Of a DNA stretch of 64,000 nt, positions 14,601 through 27,725 are shown piece by piece. Position 1 is the first letter of the stretch. Each line of letters begins with the position of its first letter. Where the stretch lies: the NCBI GenBank assembly GCA_949987705.1, contig OX465286.1:12939092-13003091 (forward strand), given 5' to 3'. The DNA is from Thereva unica. Lineage: Eukaryota > Arthropoda > Insecta > Diptera > Therevidae. The position numbers were made by a program, and so were the translations under genes. The notes under the pieces were generated by a model. That model searched no databases. It saw only the letters and a program-made list of their open reading frames with translations, and was not told where the DNA came from.

Positions 14601-17600
14601 CGGGCTGACCAGTATTTCCCGAGATAATGGGCATTCTGCAGCCCCCTTGCGGAAATCACAAAAGAGGGGATAACTCCGGAACCCCTTGGAACTTCTGGAC
14701 CAAATTAAGTGCGCTGAACTCGGGGGAGCGAGCCCTTTCCAACGATACCCCATTCATTAAGATCCCAGCACTTTCGTGAAATCGACCAAAAATATCCCAA
14801 GGGGTACCCCTTTGAAAATTTTCCGGTTTTGGGAAAATTCTGGAGTGGCCCTTTTTGGATGGGAAATTGTTAGGGACCTCCCAGAGAGGCTGTGAATTCA
14901 ATCTCACCCCGGGCTGACCAGTATTTCCCGAGATAATGGGCATTCTGCAGCCCCCTTGGGGAAATCACAAAAGAGGGGATAACTCCCGAACCCCTTGGAA
15001 TTTCTGGACCAAATCAAGTGCGCTGAACTCGGGAGAGCGGGCCCTTTCCAACGATACCCCATTCATTAAGATCCCAGCACTTTCGTGAAATCGACCAAAA
15101 ATATCCCAAGGGGTACCCCTTTGAAAATTTTCCGGTTTTGGGAAAATTCTGGAGTGGCCCTTTTTTGGATGGGAAATTGTTAGGGACCTCCCAGGGAGGC
15201 TGTGAATTCAATCTCACCCCGGGCTGACCAGTATTTCCCGTGATAATGGGCATTCTGCAGCCCCCTTGGGGAAATCACAAAAGAGGGGATAGCTCCCGAA
15301 CCCCTTGGAATTTCTGGACCAACTCGAGTGCGCTGAACTCGGGAGAGCGAGCCCTTTCCAACGATACCACATTCATTAAGATCCCAGCACTTTCGTGAAA
15401 TCGACCAAAAATATCCCAAGGGGTACCCCTTTGAAAATTTTCCGGTTTTGGGAAAATTCTGGAGTGGCCCTTTTTTGGATGTGAAATTGCTAGGGACCTC
15501 CCAGGGAGGCTGTGAATTCAATCTCACCCCGGGCTGACCAGTATTTCCCGAGATAATGGGCATTCTGCAGCCCCCTTGGGGAAATCACAAAAGAGGGGAT
15601 AACTCCCGAACCCCTTGGAATTTCTGGACCAAATCAAGTGCGCTGAACTCGGGGGAGCGAGCCCTTTCCAACGATACCCCATTCATTAAGATCCCAGCAC
15701 TTTCGTGAAATCGACCAAAAATATCCCAAGGGGTACCCCTTTGAAAATTTTCCGGTTTTGGGAAAATTCTGGAGTGGCCCTTTTTGGATGGGAAATTGTT
15801 AGGGACCTCCCAGAGAGGCTGTGAATTCAATCTCACCCCGGGCTGACCAGTATTTCCCGAGATAATGGGCATTCTGCTGTCCCCTTGGGGAAATCACAAA
15901 AGAGGGGATAACTCCCGAACCCCTTGGAATTTCTGGACCAACTCGAGTGCGCTGAACTCGGGAGAGCGAGCCCTTTCCAACGATACCCCATTCATTAAGA
16001 TCCCAGCACTTTCGTGAAATCGACCAAAAATATCCCAAGGGGTACCCCTTTGAAAATTTTCCGGTTTTGGGAAAATTCTGGAGTGGCCCTTTTTTGGATG
16101 GGAAATTGTTAGGGACCTCCCAGGGAGGCTGTGAATTCAATCCCACCCCGGGCTGACCAGTATTTCCCGAGATAATGGGCATTCTGCAGCCCCCTTGGGG
16201 AAATCACAAAAGAGGGGATAACTCCGGAACCCCTTGGAATTTCTGGACCAACTCGAGTGCGCTGAACTTGGGAGAGCGAGCCCTTTCCAACGATACCCCA
16301 TTCATTAAGATCCCAGCACTTTCGTGAAATCGACCAAAAATATCCCAAGGGGTACCCCTTTGAAAATTTTCCGGTTTTGGGAAAATTCTGGAGTGGCCCT
16401 TTTTTGGATGGGAAATTGTTAGGGACCTCCCAGAGAGGCTGTGAATTCAATCCCACCCCGGGCTGACCAGTATTTCCCGAGATAATGGGCATTCTGCAGC
16501 CCCCTTGGGGAAATCACAAAAGAGGGGATAACTCCGGAACCCCTTGGAATTTCTGGACCAACTCGAGTGCGCTGAACTTGGGAGAGCGAGCCCTTTCCAA
16601 CGATACCCCATTCATTAAGATCCCAGCACTTTCGTGAAATCGACCAAAAATATCCCAAGGGGTACCCCTTTGAAAATTTTCCGGTTTTGGGAAAATTCTG
16701 GAGTGGCCCTTTTTGGGGGGAAATTGCTAGGGACCTCCCAGGGAGGCTGTGAATTCAATCTCACCCCGGGCTGACCAGTATTTCCCGAGATAATGGGCAT
16801 TCTGCAGCCCCCTTGGGGAAATCACAAAAGAGGGGATAACTCCCGAACCCCTTGGAATTTCTGGACCAAATCAAGTGCGCTGAACTCGGGGGAGCGAGCC
16901 CTTTCCAACGATACCCCATTCATTAAGATCCCAACACTTTCGTGAAATCGACCAAAAATATCCCAAGGGGTACCCCTTTGAAAATTTTCCGGTTTTGGGA
17001 AAATTCTGGAGTGGCCCTTTTTTGGATGGGAAATTGTTAGGGACCTCCCAGAGAGGCTGTGAAGTCAATCTCACCCCGGGCTGACCAGTATTTCCCGAGA
17101 TAATGGGCATTCTGCAGCCCCCTTGGGGAAATCACAAAAGAGGGGATAACTCCGGAACCCCTTGGAATTTCTGGACCAACTCGAGTGCGCTGAACTTGGG
17201 AGAGCGAGCCCTTTCCAACGATACCCCATTCATTAAGATCCCAGCACTTTCGTGAAATCGACCAAAAATATCCCAAGGGGTACCCCTTTGAAAATTTTCC
17301 GGTTTTGGGAAAATTCTGGAGTGGCCCTTTTTGGGGGGAAATTGCTAGGGACCTCCCAGGGAGGCTGTGAATTCAATCTCACCCCGGGCTGACCAGTATT
17401 TCCCGAGATAATGGGCATTCTGCAGCCCCCTTGGGGAAATCACAAAAGAGGGGATAACTCCCGAACCCCTTGGAATTTCTGGACCAAATCAAGTGCGCTG
17501 AACTCGGGGGAGCGAGCCCTTTCCAACGATACCCCATTCATTAAGATCCCAACACTTTCGTGAAATCGACCAAAAATATCCCAAGGGGTACCCCTTTGAA

Positions 17601-20600
17601 AATTTTCCGGTTTTGGGAAAATTCTGGAGTGGCCCTTTTTGGGGGGAAATTGCTAGGGACCTCCCAGGGAGGCTGTGAATTCAATCTCACCCCGGGCTGA
17701 CCAGTATTTCCCGAGATAATGGGCATTCTGCAGCCCCCTTGGGGAAATCACAAAAGAGGGGATAACTCCCGAACCCCTTGGAATTTCTGGACCAAATTAA
17801 GTGCGCTGAACTCGGGGGAGCGAGCCCTTTCCAACGATACCCCATTCATTAAGATCCCAGCACTTTCGTGAAATCGACCAAAAATATCCCAAGGGGTACC
17901 CCTTTGAAAATTTTCCGGTTTTGGGAAAATTCTGGAGTGGCCCTTTTTTGGATGGGAAATTGTTAGGGACCTCCCAGGGAGGCTGTGAATTCAATCTCAC
18001 CCCGGGCTGACCAGTATTTCCCGTGATAATGGGCATTCTGCAGCCCCCTTGGGGAAATCACAAAAGAGGGGATAGCTCCCGAACCCCTTGGAATTTCTGG
18101 ACCAACTCGAGTGCGCTGAACTCGGGAGAGCGAGCCCTTTCCAACGATACCACATTCATTAAGATCCCAACACTTTCGTGAAATCGACCAAAAATATCCC
18201 AAGGGGTACCCCTTTGAAAATTTTCCGGTTTTGGGAAAATTCTGGAGTGGCCCTTTTTTGGATGGGAAATTGTTAGGGACCTCCCAGAGAGGCTGTGAAT
18301 TCAATCCCACCCCGGGCTGACCAGTATTTCCCGAGATAATGGGCATTCTGCAGCCCCCTTGGGGAAATCACAAAAGAGGGGATAGCTCCCGAACCCCTTG
18401 GAATTTCTGGACCAACTCGAGTGCGCTGAACTCGGGAGAGCGAGCCCTTTCCAACGATACCACATTCATTAAGATCCCAACACTTTCGTGAAATCGACCA
18501 AAAATATCCCAAGGGGTACCCCTTTGAAAATTTTCCGGTTTTGGGAAAATCCTGGAGTGGCCCTTTTTTGGATGGGAAATTGTTAGGGACCTCCCAGGGA
18601 CGCTGTGAATTCAATCCCACCCCGGGCTGACCAGTATTTCCCGAGATAATGGGCATTCTGCAGCCCCCCTTGAGGAAATCACAAAAGAGGGGATAACTCC
18701 CGAACCCCTTGGAATTTCTGGACCAAATCAAGTGCGCTGAACTCGGGAGAGCGGGCCCTTTCCAACGATACCCCATTCATTAAGATCCCAGCACTTTCGT
18801 GAAATCGACCAAAAATATCCCAAGGGGTACCCCTTTGAAAATTTTCCGGTTTTGGGAAAATTCTGGAGTGGCCCTTTTTGGGGGGAAATTGCTAGGGACC
18901 TCCCAGGGAGGCTGTGAATTCAATCTCACCCCGGGCTGACCAGTATTTCCCGAGATAATGGGCATTCTGCAGCCCCCTTGGGGAAATCACAAAAGAGGGG
19001 ATAACTCCCGAACCCCTTGGAATTTCTGGACCAAATCAAGTGCGCTGAACTCGGGGGAGCGAGCCCTTTCCAACGATACCCCATTCATTAAGATCCCAGC
19101 ACTTTCGTGAAATCGACCAAAAATATCCCAAGGGGTACCCCTTTGAAAATTTTCCGGTTTTGGGAAAATTCTGGAGTGGCCCTTTTTTGGATGGGAAATT
19201 GTTAGGGACCTCCCAGAGAGGCTGTGAATTCAATCCCACCCCGGGCTGACCAGTATTTCCCGAGATAATGGGCATTCTGCAGCCCCCCTTGGGGAATCAC
19301 AAAAGAGGGGATAACTCCCGAACCCCTTGGAATTTCTGGACCAACTCGAGTGCGCTGAACTCGGGAGAGCGAGCCCTTTCCAACGATACCACATTCATTA
19401 AGATCCCAGCACTTTCGTGAAATCGACCAAAAATATCCCAAGGGGTACCCCTTTGAAAATTTTCCGGTTTTGGGAAAATTCTGGAGTGGCCCTTTTTTGG
19501 ATGGGAAATTGTTAGGGACCTCCCAGAGAGGCTGTGAATTCAATCTCACCCCGGGCTGACCAGTATTTCCCGAGATAATGGGCATTCTGCAGCCCCCTTG
19601 GGGAAATCACAAAAGAGGGGATAACTCCCGAACCCCTTGGAATTTCTGGACCAACTCGAGTGCGCTGAACTCGGGAGAGCGAGCCCTTTCCAACGATACC
19701 ACATTCATTAAGATCCCAGCACTTTCGTGAAATCGACCAAAAATATCCCAAGGGGTACCCCTTTGAAAATTTTCCGGTTTTGGGAAAATTCTGGAGTGGC
19801 CCTTTTTTGGATGGGAAATTGTTAGGGACCTCCCAGAGAGGCTGTGAATTCAATCCCACCCCGGGCTGACCAGTATTTCCCGAGATAATGGGCATTCTGC
19901 AGCCCCCCTTGGGGAATCACAAAAGAGGGGATAACTCCCGAACCCCTTGGAATTTCTGGACCAACTCAAGTGCGCTGAACTCGGGAGAGCGAGCCCTTTC
20001 CAACGATACCACATTCATTAAGATCCCAGCACTTTCGTGAAATCGACCAAAAATATCCCAAGGGGTACCCCTTTGAAAATTTTCCGGTTTTGGGAAAATT
20101 CTGGAGTGGCCCTTTTTTGGATGGGAAATTGTTAGGGACCTCCCAGAGAGGCTGTGAATTCAATCTCACCCCGGGCTGACCAGTATTTCCCGAGATAATG
20201 GGCATTCTGCAGCCCCCCTTGGGGAATCACAAAAGAGGGGATAACTCCCGAACCCCTTGGAATTTCTGGACCAACTCGAGTGCGCTGAACTCGGGAGAGC
20301 GAGCCCTTTCCAACGATACCACATTCATTAAGATCCCAGCACTTTCGTGAAATCGACCAAAAATATCCCAAGGGGTACCCCTTTGAAAATTTTCCGGTTT
20401 TGGGAAAATTCTGGAGTGGCCCTTTTTTGGATGGGAAATTGTTAGGGACCTCCCAGAGAGGCTGTGAATTCAATCCCACCCCGGGCTGACCAGTATTTCC
20501 CGAGATAATGGGCATTCTGCAGCCCCCCTTGGGGAATCACAAAAGAGGGGATAACTCCCGAACCCCTTGGAATTTCTGGACCAACTCGAGTGCGCTGAAC

Positions 20601-23600
20601 TCGGGAGAGCGAGCCCTTTCCAACGATACCACATTCATTAAGATCCCAGCACTTTCGTGAAATCGACCAAAAATATCCCAAGGGGTACCCCTTTGAAAAT
20701 TTTCCGGTTTTGGGAAAATTCTGGAGTGGCCCTTTTTTGGATGGGAAATTGTTAGGGACCTCCCAGAGAGGCTGTGAATTCAATCTCACCCCGGGCTGAC
20801 CAGTATTTCCCGAGATAATGGGCATTCTGCAGCCCCCTTGGGGAAATCACAAAAGAGGGGATAACTCCCGAACCCCTTGGAATTTCTGGACCAACTCGAG
20901 TGCGCTGAACTCGGGAGAGCGAGCCCTTTCCAACGATACCACATTCATTAAGATCCCAGCACTTTCGTGAAATCGACCAAAAATATCCCAAGGGGTACCC
21001 CTTTGAAAATTTTCCGGTTTTGGGAAAATTCTGGAGTGGCCCTTTTTTGGATGGGAAATTGTAAGGGACCTCCCAGAGAGGCTGTGAATTCAATCTCACC
21101 CCGGGCTGACCAGTATTTCCCGAGATAATGGGCATTCTGCAGCTCCCTTGGGGTATTCACAAAAGAGGGGATAACTCCCGAACCCCTTGGAATTTCTGGA
21201 CCAACTCGAGTGCGCTGAACTCGGGAGAGCGAGCCCTTTCCAACGATACCCCATTCATTAAGATCCCAGCACTTTCGTGAAATCGACCAAAAATATCCCA
21301 AGGGATACCCCTTTGAAAATTTTCCGGTTTTGGGAAAATTCTGGAGTGGCCCTTTTTTGGATGGGAAATTGTTAGGGACCTCCCAGGGAGTCTGTGAATT
21401 CAATCCCACCCCGGGCTGACCAGTATTTCCCGAGATAATGGGCATTCTGCAGCCCCCCTTGGGCAAATCACAAAAGAGGGGATAACTCCCGAACCCCTTG
21501 GAATTTCTGGACCAAATTAAGTGCGCTGAACTCGGGGGAGCGAGCCCTTTCCAACGATACCCCATTCATTAAGATCCCAGCACTTTCGTGAAATCGACCA
21601 AAAATATCCCAAGGGATACCCCTTTGAAAATTTTCCGGTTTTGGGAAAATTCTGGAGTGGCCCTTTCTTGGATGGGAAATTGTTAGGGACCTCCCAGGGA
21701 GTCTGTGAATTCAATCCCACCCCGGGCTGACCAGTATTTCCCGAGATAATGGGCATTCTGCAGCTCCCTTGGGGTATTCACAAAAGAGGGGATAACTCCC
21801 GAACCCCTTGGAATTTCTGGACCAACTCGAGTGCGCTGAACTCGGGAGAGCGAGCCCTTTCCAACGATACCCCATTCATTAAGATCCCAGCACTTTCGTG
21901 AAATCGACCAAAAATATCCCAAGGGGTACCCCTTTGAAAATTTTCCGGTTTTGGGAAAATTCTGGAGTGGCCCTTTTTTGGATGGGAAATTGTTAGGGAC
22001 CTCCCAGAGAGGCTGTGAATTCAATCTCACCCCGGGCTGACCAGTATTTCCCGAGATAATGGGCATTCTGCAGCCCCCTTGGGGAAATCACAAAAGAGGG
22101 GATAACTCCCGAACCCCTTGGAATTTCTGGACCAAATCGAGTGCGCTGAACTCGGGGGAGCGAGCCCTTTCCAACGATACCCCATTCATTAAGATCCCAA
22201 CACTTTCGTGAAATCCACCAAAAATATCCCAAGGGGTGCCCCTTTGAAAATTTTCCGGTTTTGGGAAAATTCTGGAGTGGCCCTTTTTTGGATGGGAAAT
22301 TGTTAGGGACCTCCCAGAGAGGCTGTGAATTCAATCTCACCCCGGGCTGACCAGTATTTCCCGAGATAATGGGCATTCTGCAGCCCCCCTTGGGGAAATC
22401 ACAAAAGAGGGGATAACTCCCGAACCCCTTGGAATATTTGGACCAAATCAAGTGCGCTGAACTCGGGGGAGCGAGCCCTTTCCAACGATACCCCATTCAT
22501 TAAGATCCCAGCACTTTCGTGAAATCGACCAAAAATATCCCAAGGGGTACCCCTTTGAAAATTTTCCGGTTTTGGGAAAATTCTGGAGTGGCCCTTTTTT
22601 GGATGGGAAATTGTTAGGGACCTCCCAGAGAGGCTGTGAATTCAATCCCACCCCGGGCTGACCAGTATTTCCCGAGATAATGGGCATTCTGCAGCCCCCT
22701 TGGGGAAATCACAAAAGAGGGGATAACTCCCGAACCCCTTGGAATTTCTGGACCAAATTAAGTGCGCTGAACTCGGGGGAGCGAGCCCTTTCCAACGATA
22801 CCCCATTCATTAAGATCCCAGCACTCTCGTGAAATCGACCAAAAATATCCCAAGGGGTACCCCTTTGAAAATTTTCCGGTTTTGGGAAAATTCTGGAGTG
22901 GCCCTTTTTTGGATGGGAAATTGTTAGGGACCTCCCAGAGAGGCTGTGAATTCAATCTCACCCCGGGCTGACCAGTATTTCCCGAGATAATGGGCATTCT
23001 GCAGCCCCCTTGGGGAAATCACAAAAGAGGGGATAACTCCCGAACCCCTTGGAATTTCTGGACCAACTCGAGTGCGCTGAACTCGGGGGAGCGAGCCCTT
23101 TCCAACGATACCCCATTCATTAAGATCCCAGCACTTTCGTGAAATCGACCAAAAATACCCCAAGGGGTACCCCTTTGAAAATTTTCCGGTTTTGGGAAAA
23201 TTCTGGAGTGGCCCTTTTTTGGATGGGAAATTGTTAGGGACCTCCCAGGGAGGCTGTAAATTCAATCTCACCCCGGGCTGACCAGTATTTCCCGTGATAA
23301 TGGGCATTCTGCAGCCCCCTTGGGGAAATCACAAAAGAGGGGATAACTCCCGAACCCCTTGGAATTTCTGGACCAACTCGAGTGCGCTGAACTCGGGAGA
23401 GCGAGCCCTTTCCAACGATACCACATTCATTAAGATCCCAACACTTTCGTGAAATCGACCAAAAATATCCCAAGGGGTACCCCTTTGAAAATTTTCTGGT
23501 TTTGGGAAAATTCTGGAGTGGCCCTTTTTTGGATGGGAAATTGTTAGGGACCTCCCAGAGAGGCTGTGAATTCAATCTCACCCCGGGCTGACCAGTATTT

Positions 23601-26600
23601 CCCGAGATAATGGGCATTCTGCAGCCCCCTTGGGGAAATCCCAAAAGAGGGGATAACTCCCGAACCCCTTGGAATTTCTGGACCAAATTAAATGCGCTGA
23701 ACTCGGGGGAGCGAGCCCTTTCCAACGATACCCCATTCATTAAGATCCCAGCACTTTCGTGAAATCGACCAAAAATATCCCAAGGGGTACCCCTTTGAAA
23801 ATTTTCCGGTTTTGGGAAAATTCTGGAGTGGCCCTTTTTTGGATGGGAAATTGTTAGGGACCTCCCAGAGAGGCTGTGAATTCAATCCCACCCCGGGCTG
23901 ACCAGTATTTCCCGAGATAATGGGCATTCTGCAGCCCCCTTGGGGAAATCACAAAAGAGGGGATAACTCCCGAACCCCTTGGAATTTCTGGACCAAATTA
24001 AGTGCGCTGAACTCGGGGGAGCGAGCCCTTTCCAACGATACCCCATTCATTAAGATCCCAGCACTTTCGTGAAATCGACCAAAAATATCCCAAGGGGTAC
24101 CCCTTTGAAAATTTTCCGGTTTTGGGAAAATTCTGGAGTGGCCCTTTTTTGGATGGGAAATTGTTAGGGACCTCCCAGGGAGGCTGTGAATTCAATCTCA
24201 CCCCGGGCTGACCAGTATTTCCCGAGATAATGGGCATTCTGCAGCCCCCTTGGGGAAATCACAAAAGAGGGGATAACTCCCGAACCCCTTGGAATTTCTG
24301 GACCAAATTAAGTGCGCTGAACTCGGGGGAGCGAGCCCTTTCCAACGATACCCCATTCATTAAGATCCCAGCACTTTCGTGAAATCGACCAAAAATATCC
24401 CAAGGGGTACCCCTTTGAAAATTTTCCGGTTTTGGGAAAATTCTGGAGTGGCCCTTTTTTGGATGGGAAATTGTTAGGGACCTCCCAGGGAGGCTGTGAA
24501 TTCAATCGCACCCCGGGCTGACCAGTATTTCCCGAGATAATGGGCATTCTGCAGCCCCCTTGGGGAAATCACAAAAGAGGGGATAACTCCCGAACCCCTT
24601 GGAATATCTGGACCAACTCGAGTGCGCTGAACTCGGGAGAGCGAGCCCTTTCCAACGATACCACATTCATTAAGATCCCAACACTTTCGTGAAATCGACC
24701 AAAAATATCCCAAGGGGTACCCCTTTGAAAATTTTCCGGTTTTGGGAAAATTCTGGAGTGGCCCTTTTTTGGATGGGAAATTGTTAGGGACCTCCCAGGG
24801 AGGCTGTGAATTCAATCTCACCCCGGGCTGACCAGTATTTCCCGAGATAATGGGCATTCTGCAGCCCCCTTGGGGAAATCACAAAAGAGGGGATAACTCC
24901 CGAACCCCTTGGAATTTCTGGACCAAATTAAGTGCGCTGAACTCGGGGGAGCGAGCCCTTTCCAACGATACCCCATTCATTAAGATCCCAGCACTTTCGT
25001 GAAATCGACCAAAAATATCCCAAGGGGTACCCCTTTGAAAATTTTCCGGTTTTGGGAAAATTCTGGAGTGGCCCTTTTTTGGATGGGAAATTGTTAGGGA
25101 CCTCCCAGGGAGGCTGTGAATTCAATCGCACCCCGGGCTGACCAGTATTTCCCGAGATAATGGGCATTCTGCAGCCCCCTTGGGGAAATCACAAAAGAGG
25201 GGATAACTCCCGAACCCCTTGGAATATCTGGACCAACTCGAGTGCGCTGAACTCGGGAGAGCGAGCCCTTTCCAACGATACCACATTCATTAAGATCCCA
25301 ACACTTTCGTGAAATCGACCAAAAATATCCCAAGGGGTACCCCTTTGAAAATTTTCCGGTTTTGGGAAAATTCTGGAGTGGCCCTTTTTTGGATGGGAAA
25401 TTGTTAGGGACCTCCCAGGGAGGCTGTGAATTCAATCTCACCCCGGGCTGACCAGTATTTCCCGAGATAATGGGCATTCTGCAGCCCCCTTGGGGAAATC
25501 ACAAAAGAGGGGATAACTCCCGAACCCCTTGGAATTTCTGGACCAAATTAAGTGCGCTGAACTCGGGGGAGCGAGCCCTTTCCAACGATACCCCATTCAT
25601 TAAGATCCCAGCACTTTCGTGAAATCGACCAAAAATATCCCAAGGGGTACCCCTTTGAAAATTTTCCGGTTTTGGGAAAATTCTGGAGTGGCCCTTTTTT
25701 GGATGGGAAATTGTTAGGGACCTCCCAGGGAGGCTGTGAATTCAATCTCACCCCGGGCTGACCAGTATTTCCCGTGATAATGGGCATTCTGCAGCCCCCT
25801 TGGGGAAATCACAAAAGAGGGGATAACTCCCGAACCCCTTGGAATTTCTGGACCAAATTAAGTGCGCTGAACTCGGGGGAGCGAGCCCTTTCCAACGATA
25901 CCCCATTCATTAAGATCCCAGCACTTTCGTGAAATCGACCAAAAATATCCCAAGGGGTACCCCTTTGAAAATTTTCCGGTTTTGGGAAAATTCTGGAGTG
26001 GCCCTTTTTTGGATGGGAAATTGTTAGGGACCTCCCAGGGAGGCTGTGAATTCAATCTCACCCCGGGCTGACCAGTATTTCCCGAGATAATGGGCATTCT
26101 GCAGCCCCCTTGGGGAAATCACAAAAGAGGGGATAACTCCCGAACCCCTTGGAATTTCTGGACCAAATTAAGTGCGCTGAACTCGGGGGAGCGAGCCCTT
26201 TCCAACGATACCCCATTCATTAAGATCCCAGCACTTTCGTGAAATCGACCAAAAATATCCCAAGGGGTACCCCTTTGAAAATTTTCCGGTTTTGGGAAAA
26301 TTCTGGAGTGGCCCTTTTTTGGATGGGAAATTGTTAGGGACCTCCCAGGGAGGCTGTGAATTCAATCGCACCCCAGGCTGACCAGTATTTCCCGAGATAA
26401 TGGGCATTCTGCAGCCCCCTTGGGGAAATCACAAAAGAGGGGATAACTCCCGAACCCCTTGGAATATCTGGACCAACTCGAGTGCGCTGAACTCGGGAGA
26501 GCGAGCCCTTTCCAACGATACCACATTCATTAAGATCCCAACACTTTCGTGAAATCGACCAAAAATATCCCAAGGGGTACCCCTTTGAAAATTTTCCGGT

Positions 26601-27725
26601 TTTGGGAAAATTCTGGAGTGGCCCTTTTTTGGATGGGAAATTGTTAGGGACCTCCCAGGGAGGCTGTGAATTCAATCTCACCCCGGGCTGACCAGTATTT
26701 CCCGAGATAATGGGCATTCTGCAGCCCCCTTGGGGAAATCACAAAAGAGGGGATAACTCCCGAACCCCTTGGAATTTCTGGACCAAATTAAGTGCGCTGA
26801 ACTCGGGGGAGCGAGCCCTTTCCAACGATACCCCATTCATTAAGATCCCAGCACTTTCGTGAAATCGACCAAAAATATCCCAAGGGGTACCCCTTTGAAA
26901 ATTTTCCAGTTTTGGGAAAATTCTGGAGTGGCCCTTTTTTGGATGGGAAATTGTTAGGGACCTCCCAGGGAGGCTGTGAATTCAATCTCACCCCGGGCTG
27001 ACCAGTATTTCCCGAGATAATGGGCATTCTGCAGCCCCCTTGGGGAAATCACAAAAGAGGGGATAACTCCCGAACCCCTTGGAATTTCTGGACCAACTCG
27101 AGTGCGCTGAACTCGGGAGAGCGAGCCCTTTCCAACGATACCACATTCATTAAGATCCCAACACTTTCGTGAAATCGACCAAAAATATCCCAAGGGGTAC
27201 CCCTTTGAAAATTTTCCGGTTTTGGGAAAATTCTGGAGTGGCCCTTTTTTGGATGGGAAATTGTTAGGGACCTCCCAGGGAGGCTGTGAATTCAATCGCA
27301 CCCCGGGCTGACCAGTATTTCCCGAGATAATGGGCATTCTGCAGCCCCCCTTGGGGAATCACAAAAGAGGGGATAACTCCCGAACCCCTTGGAATTTCTG
27401 GACCAAATCAAGTGCGCTGAACTCGGGGGAGCGAGCCCTTTCCAACGATACCCCATTCATTAAGATCCCAACACTTTCGTGAAATCGACCAAAAATATCC
27501 CAAGGGGTACCCCTTTGAAAATTTTCTGGTTTTGGGAAAATTCTGGAGTGGCCCTTTTTTGGATGGGAAATTGTTAGGGACCTCCCAGGGAGGCTGTGAA
27601 TTCAATCGCACCCCGGGCTGACCAGTATTTCCCGAGATAATGGGCATTCTGCAGCCCCCTTGGGGAAATCACAAAAGAGGGGATAACTCCCGAACCCCTT
27701 GGAATTTCTGGACCAACTCGAGTGC
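11611..27725. repeat. Satellite zone B (AACTCGAGTGC / XhoI-type monomers)
   Basis: From 11611 to about 27725 many monomers carry CCAACTCGAGTGC together with CGGGAGAGCG and often CGATACCACATTC and CCCAACACTTTCG. These linked changes define type B. The CTCGAG is an XhoI site absent from the flanking zones. Type B alternates with AAATTAAGTGC or AAATCAAGTGC monomers. A 308-bp subtype reads TTTTTGGGGGGAAATTGCTA (near 11761, 12687, 14547, 16708, 17331, 17638 and 18877). Another short subtype reads CCCTTTTTGGATGGG (near 12371, 14234, 14851 and 15780). Confidence 0.85.
23990..27700. repeat. 620-bp dimeric higher-order repeat region
   Basis: Type A-like (AAATTAAGTGC) and type B (AACTCGAGTGC) monomers tend to alternate here. 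Linked rare variants recur at multiples of 620 bp. For example GGAATATCTGGACC appears at 24601, 25221 and 26461, and CAATCGCACC at about 24506, 25126 and 26366. This is a two-monomer higher-order unit, with one extra monomer pair of mixed type inserted between the second and third copies. Confidence 0.8.
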
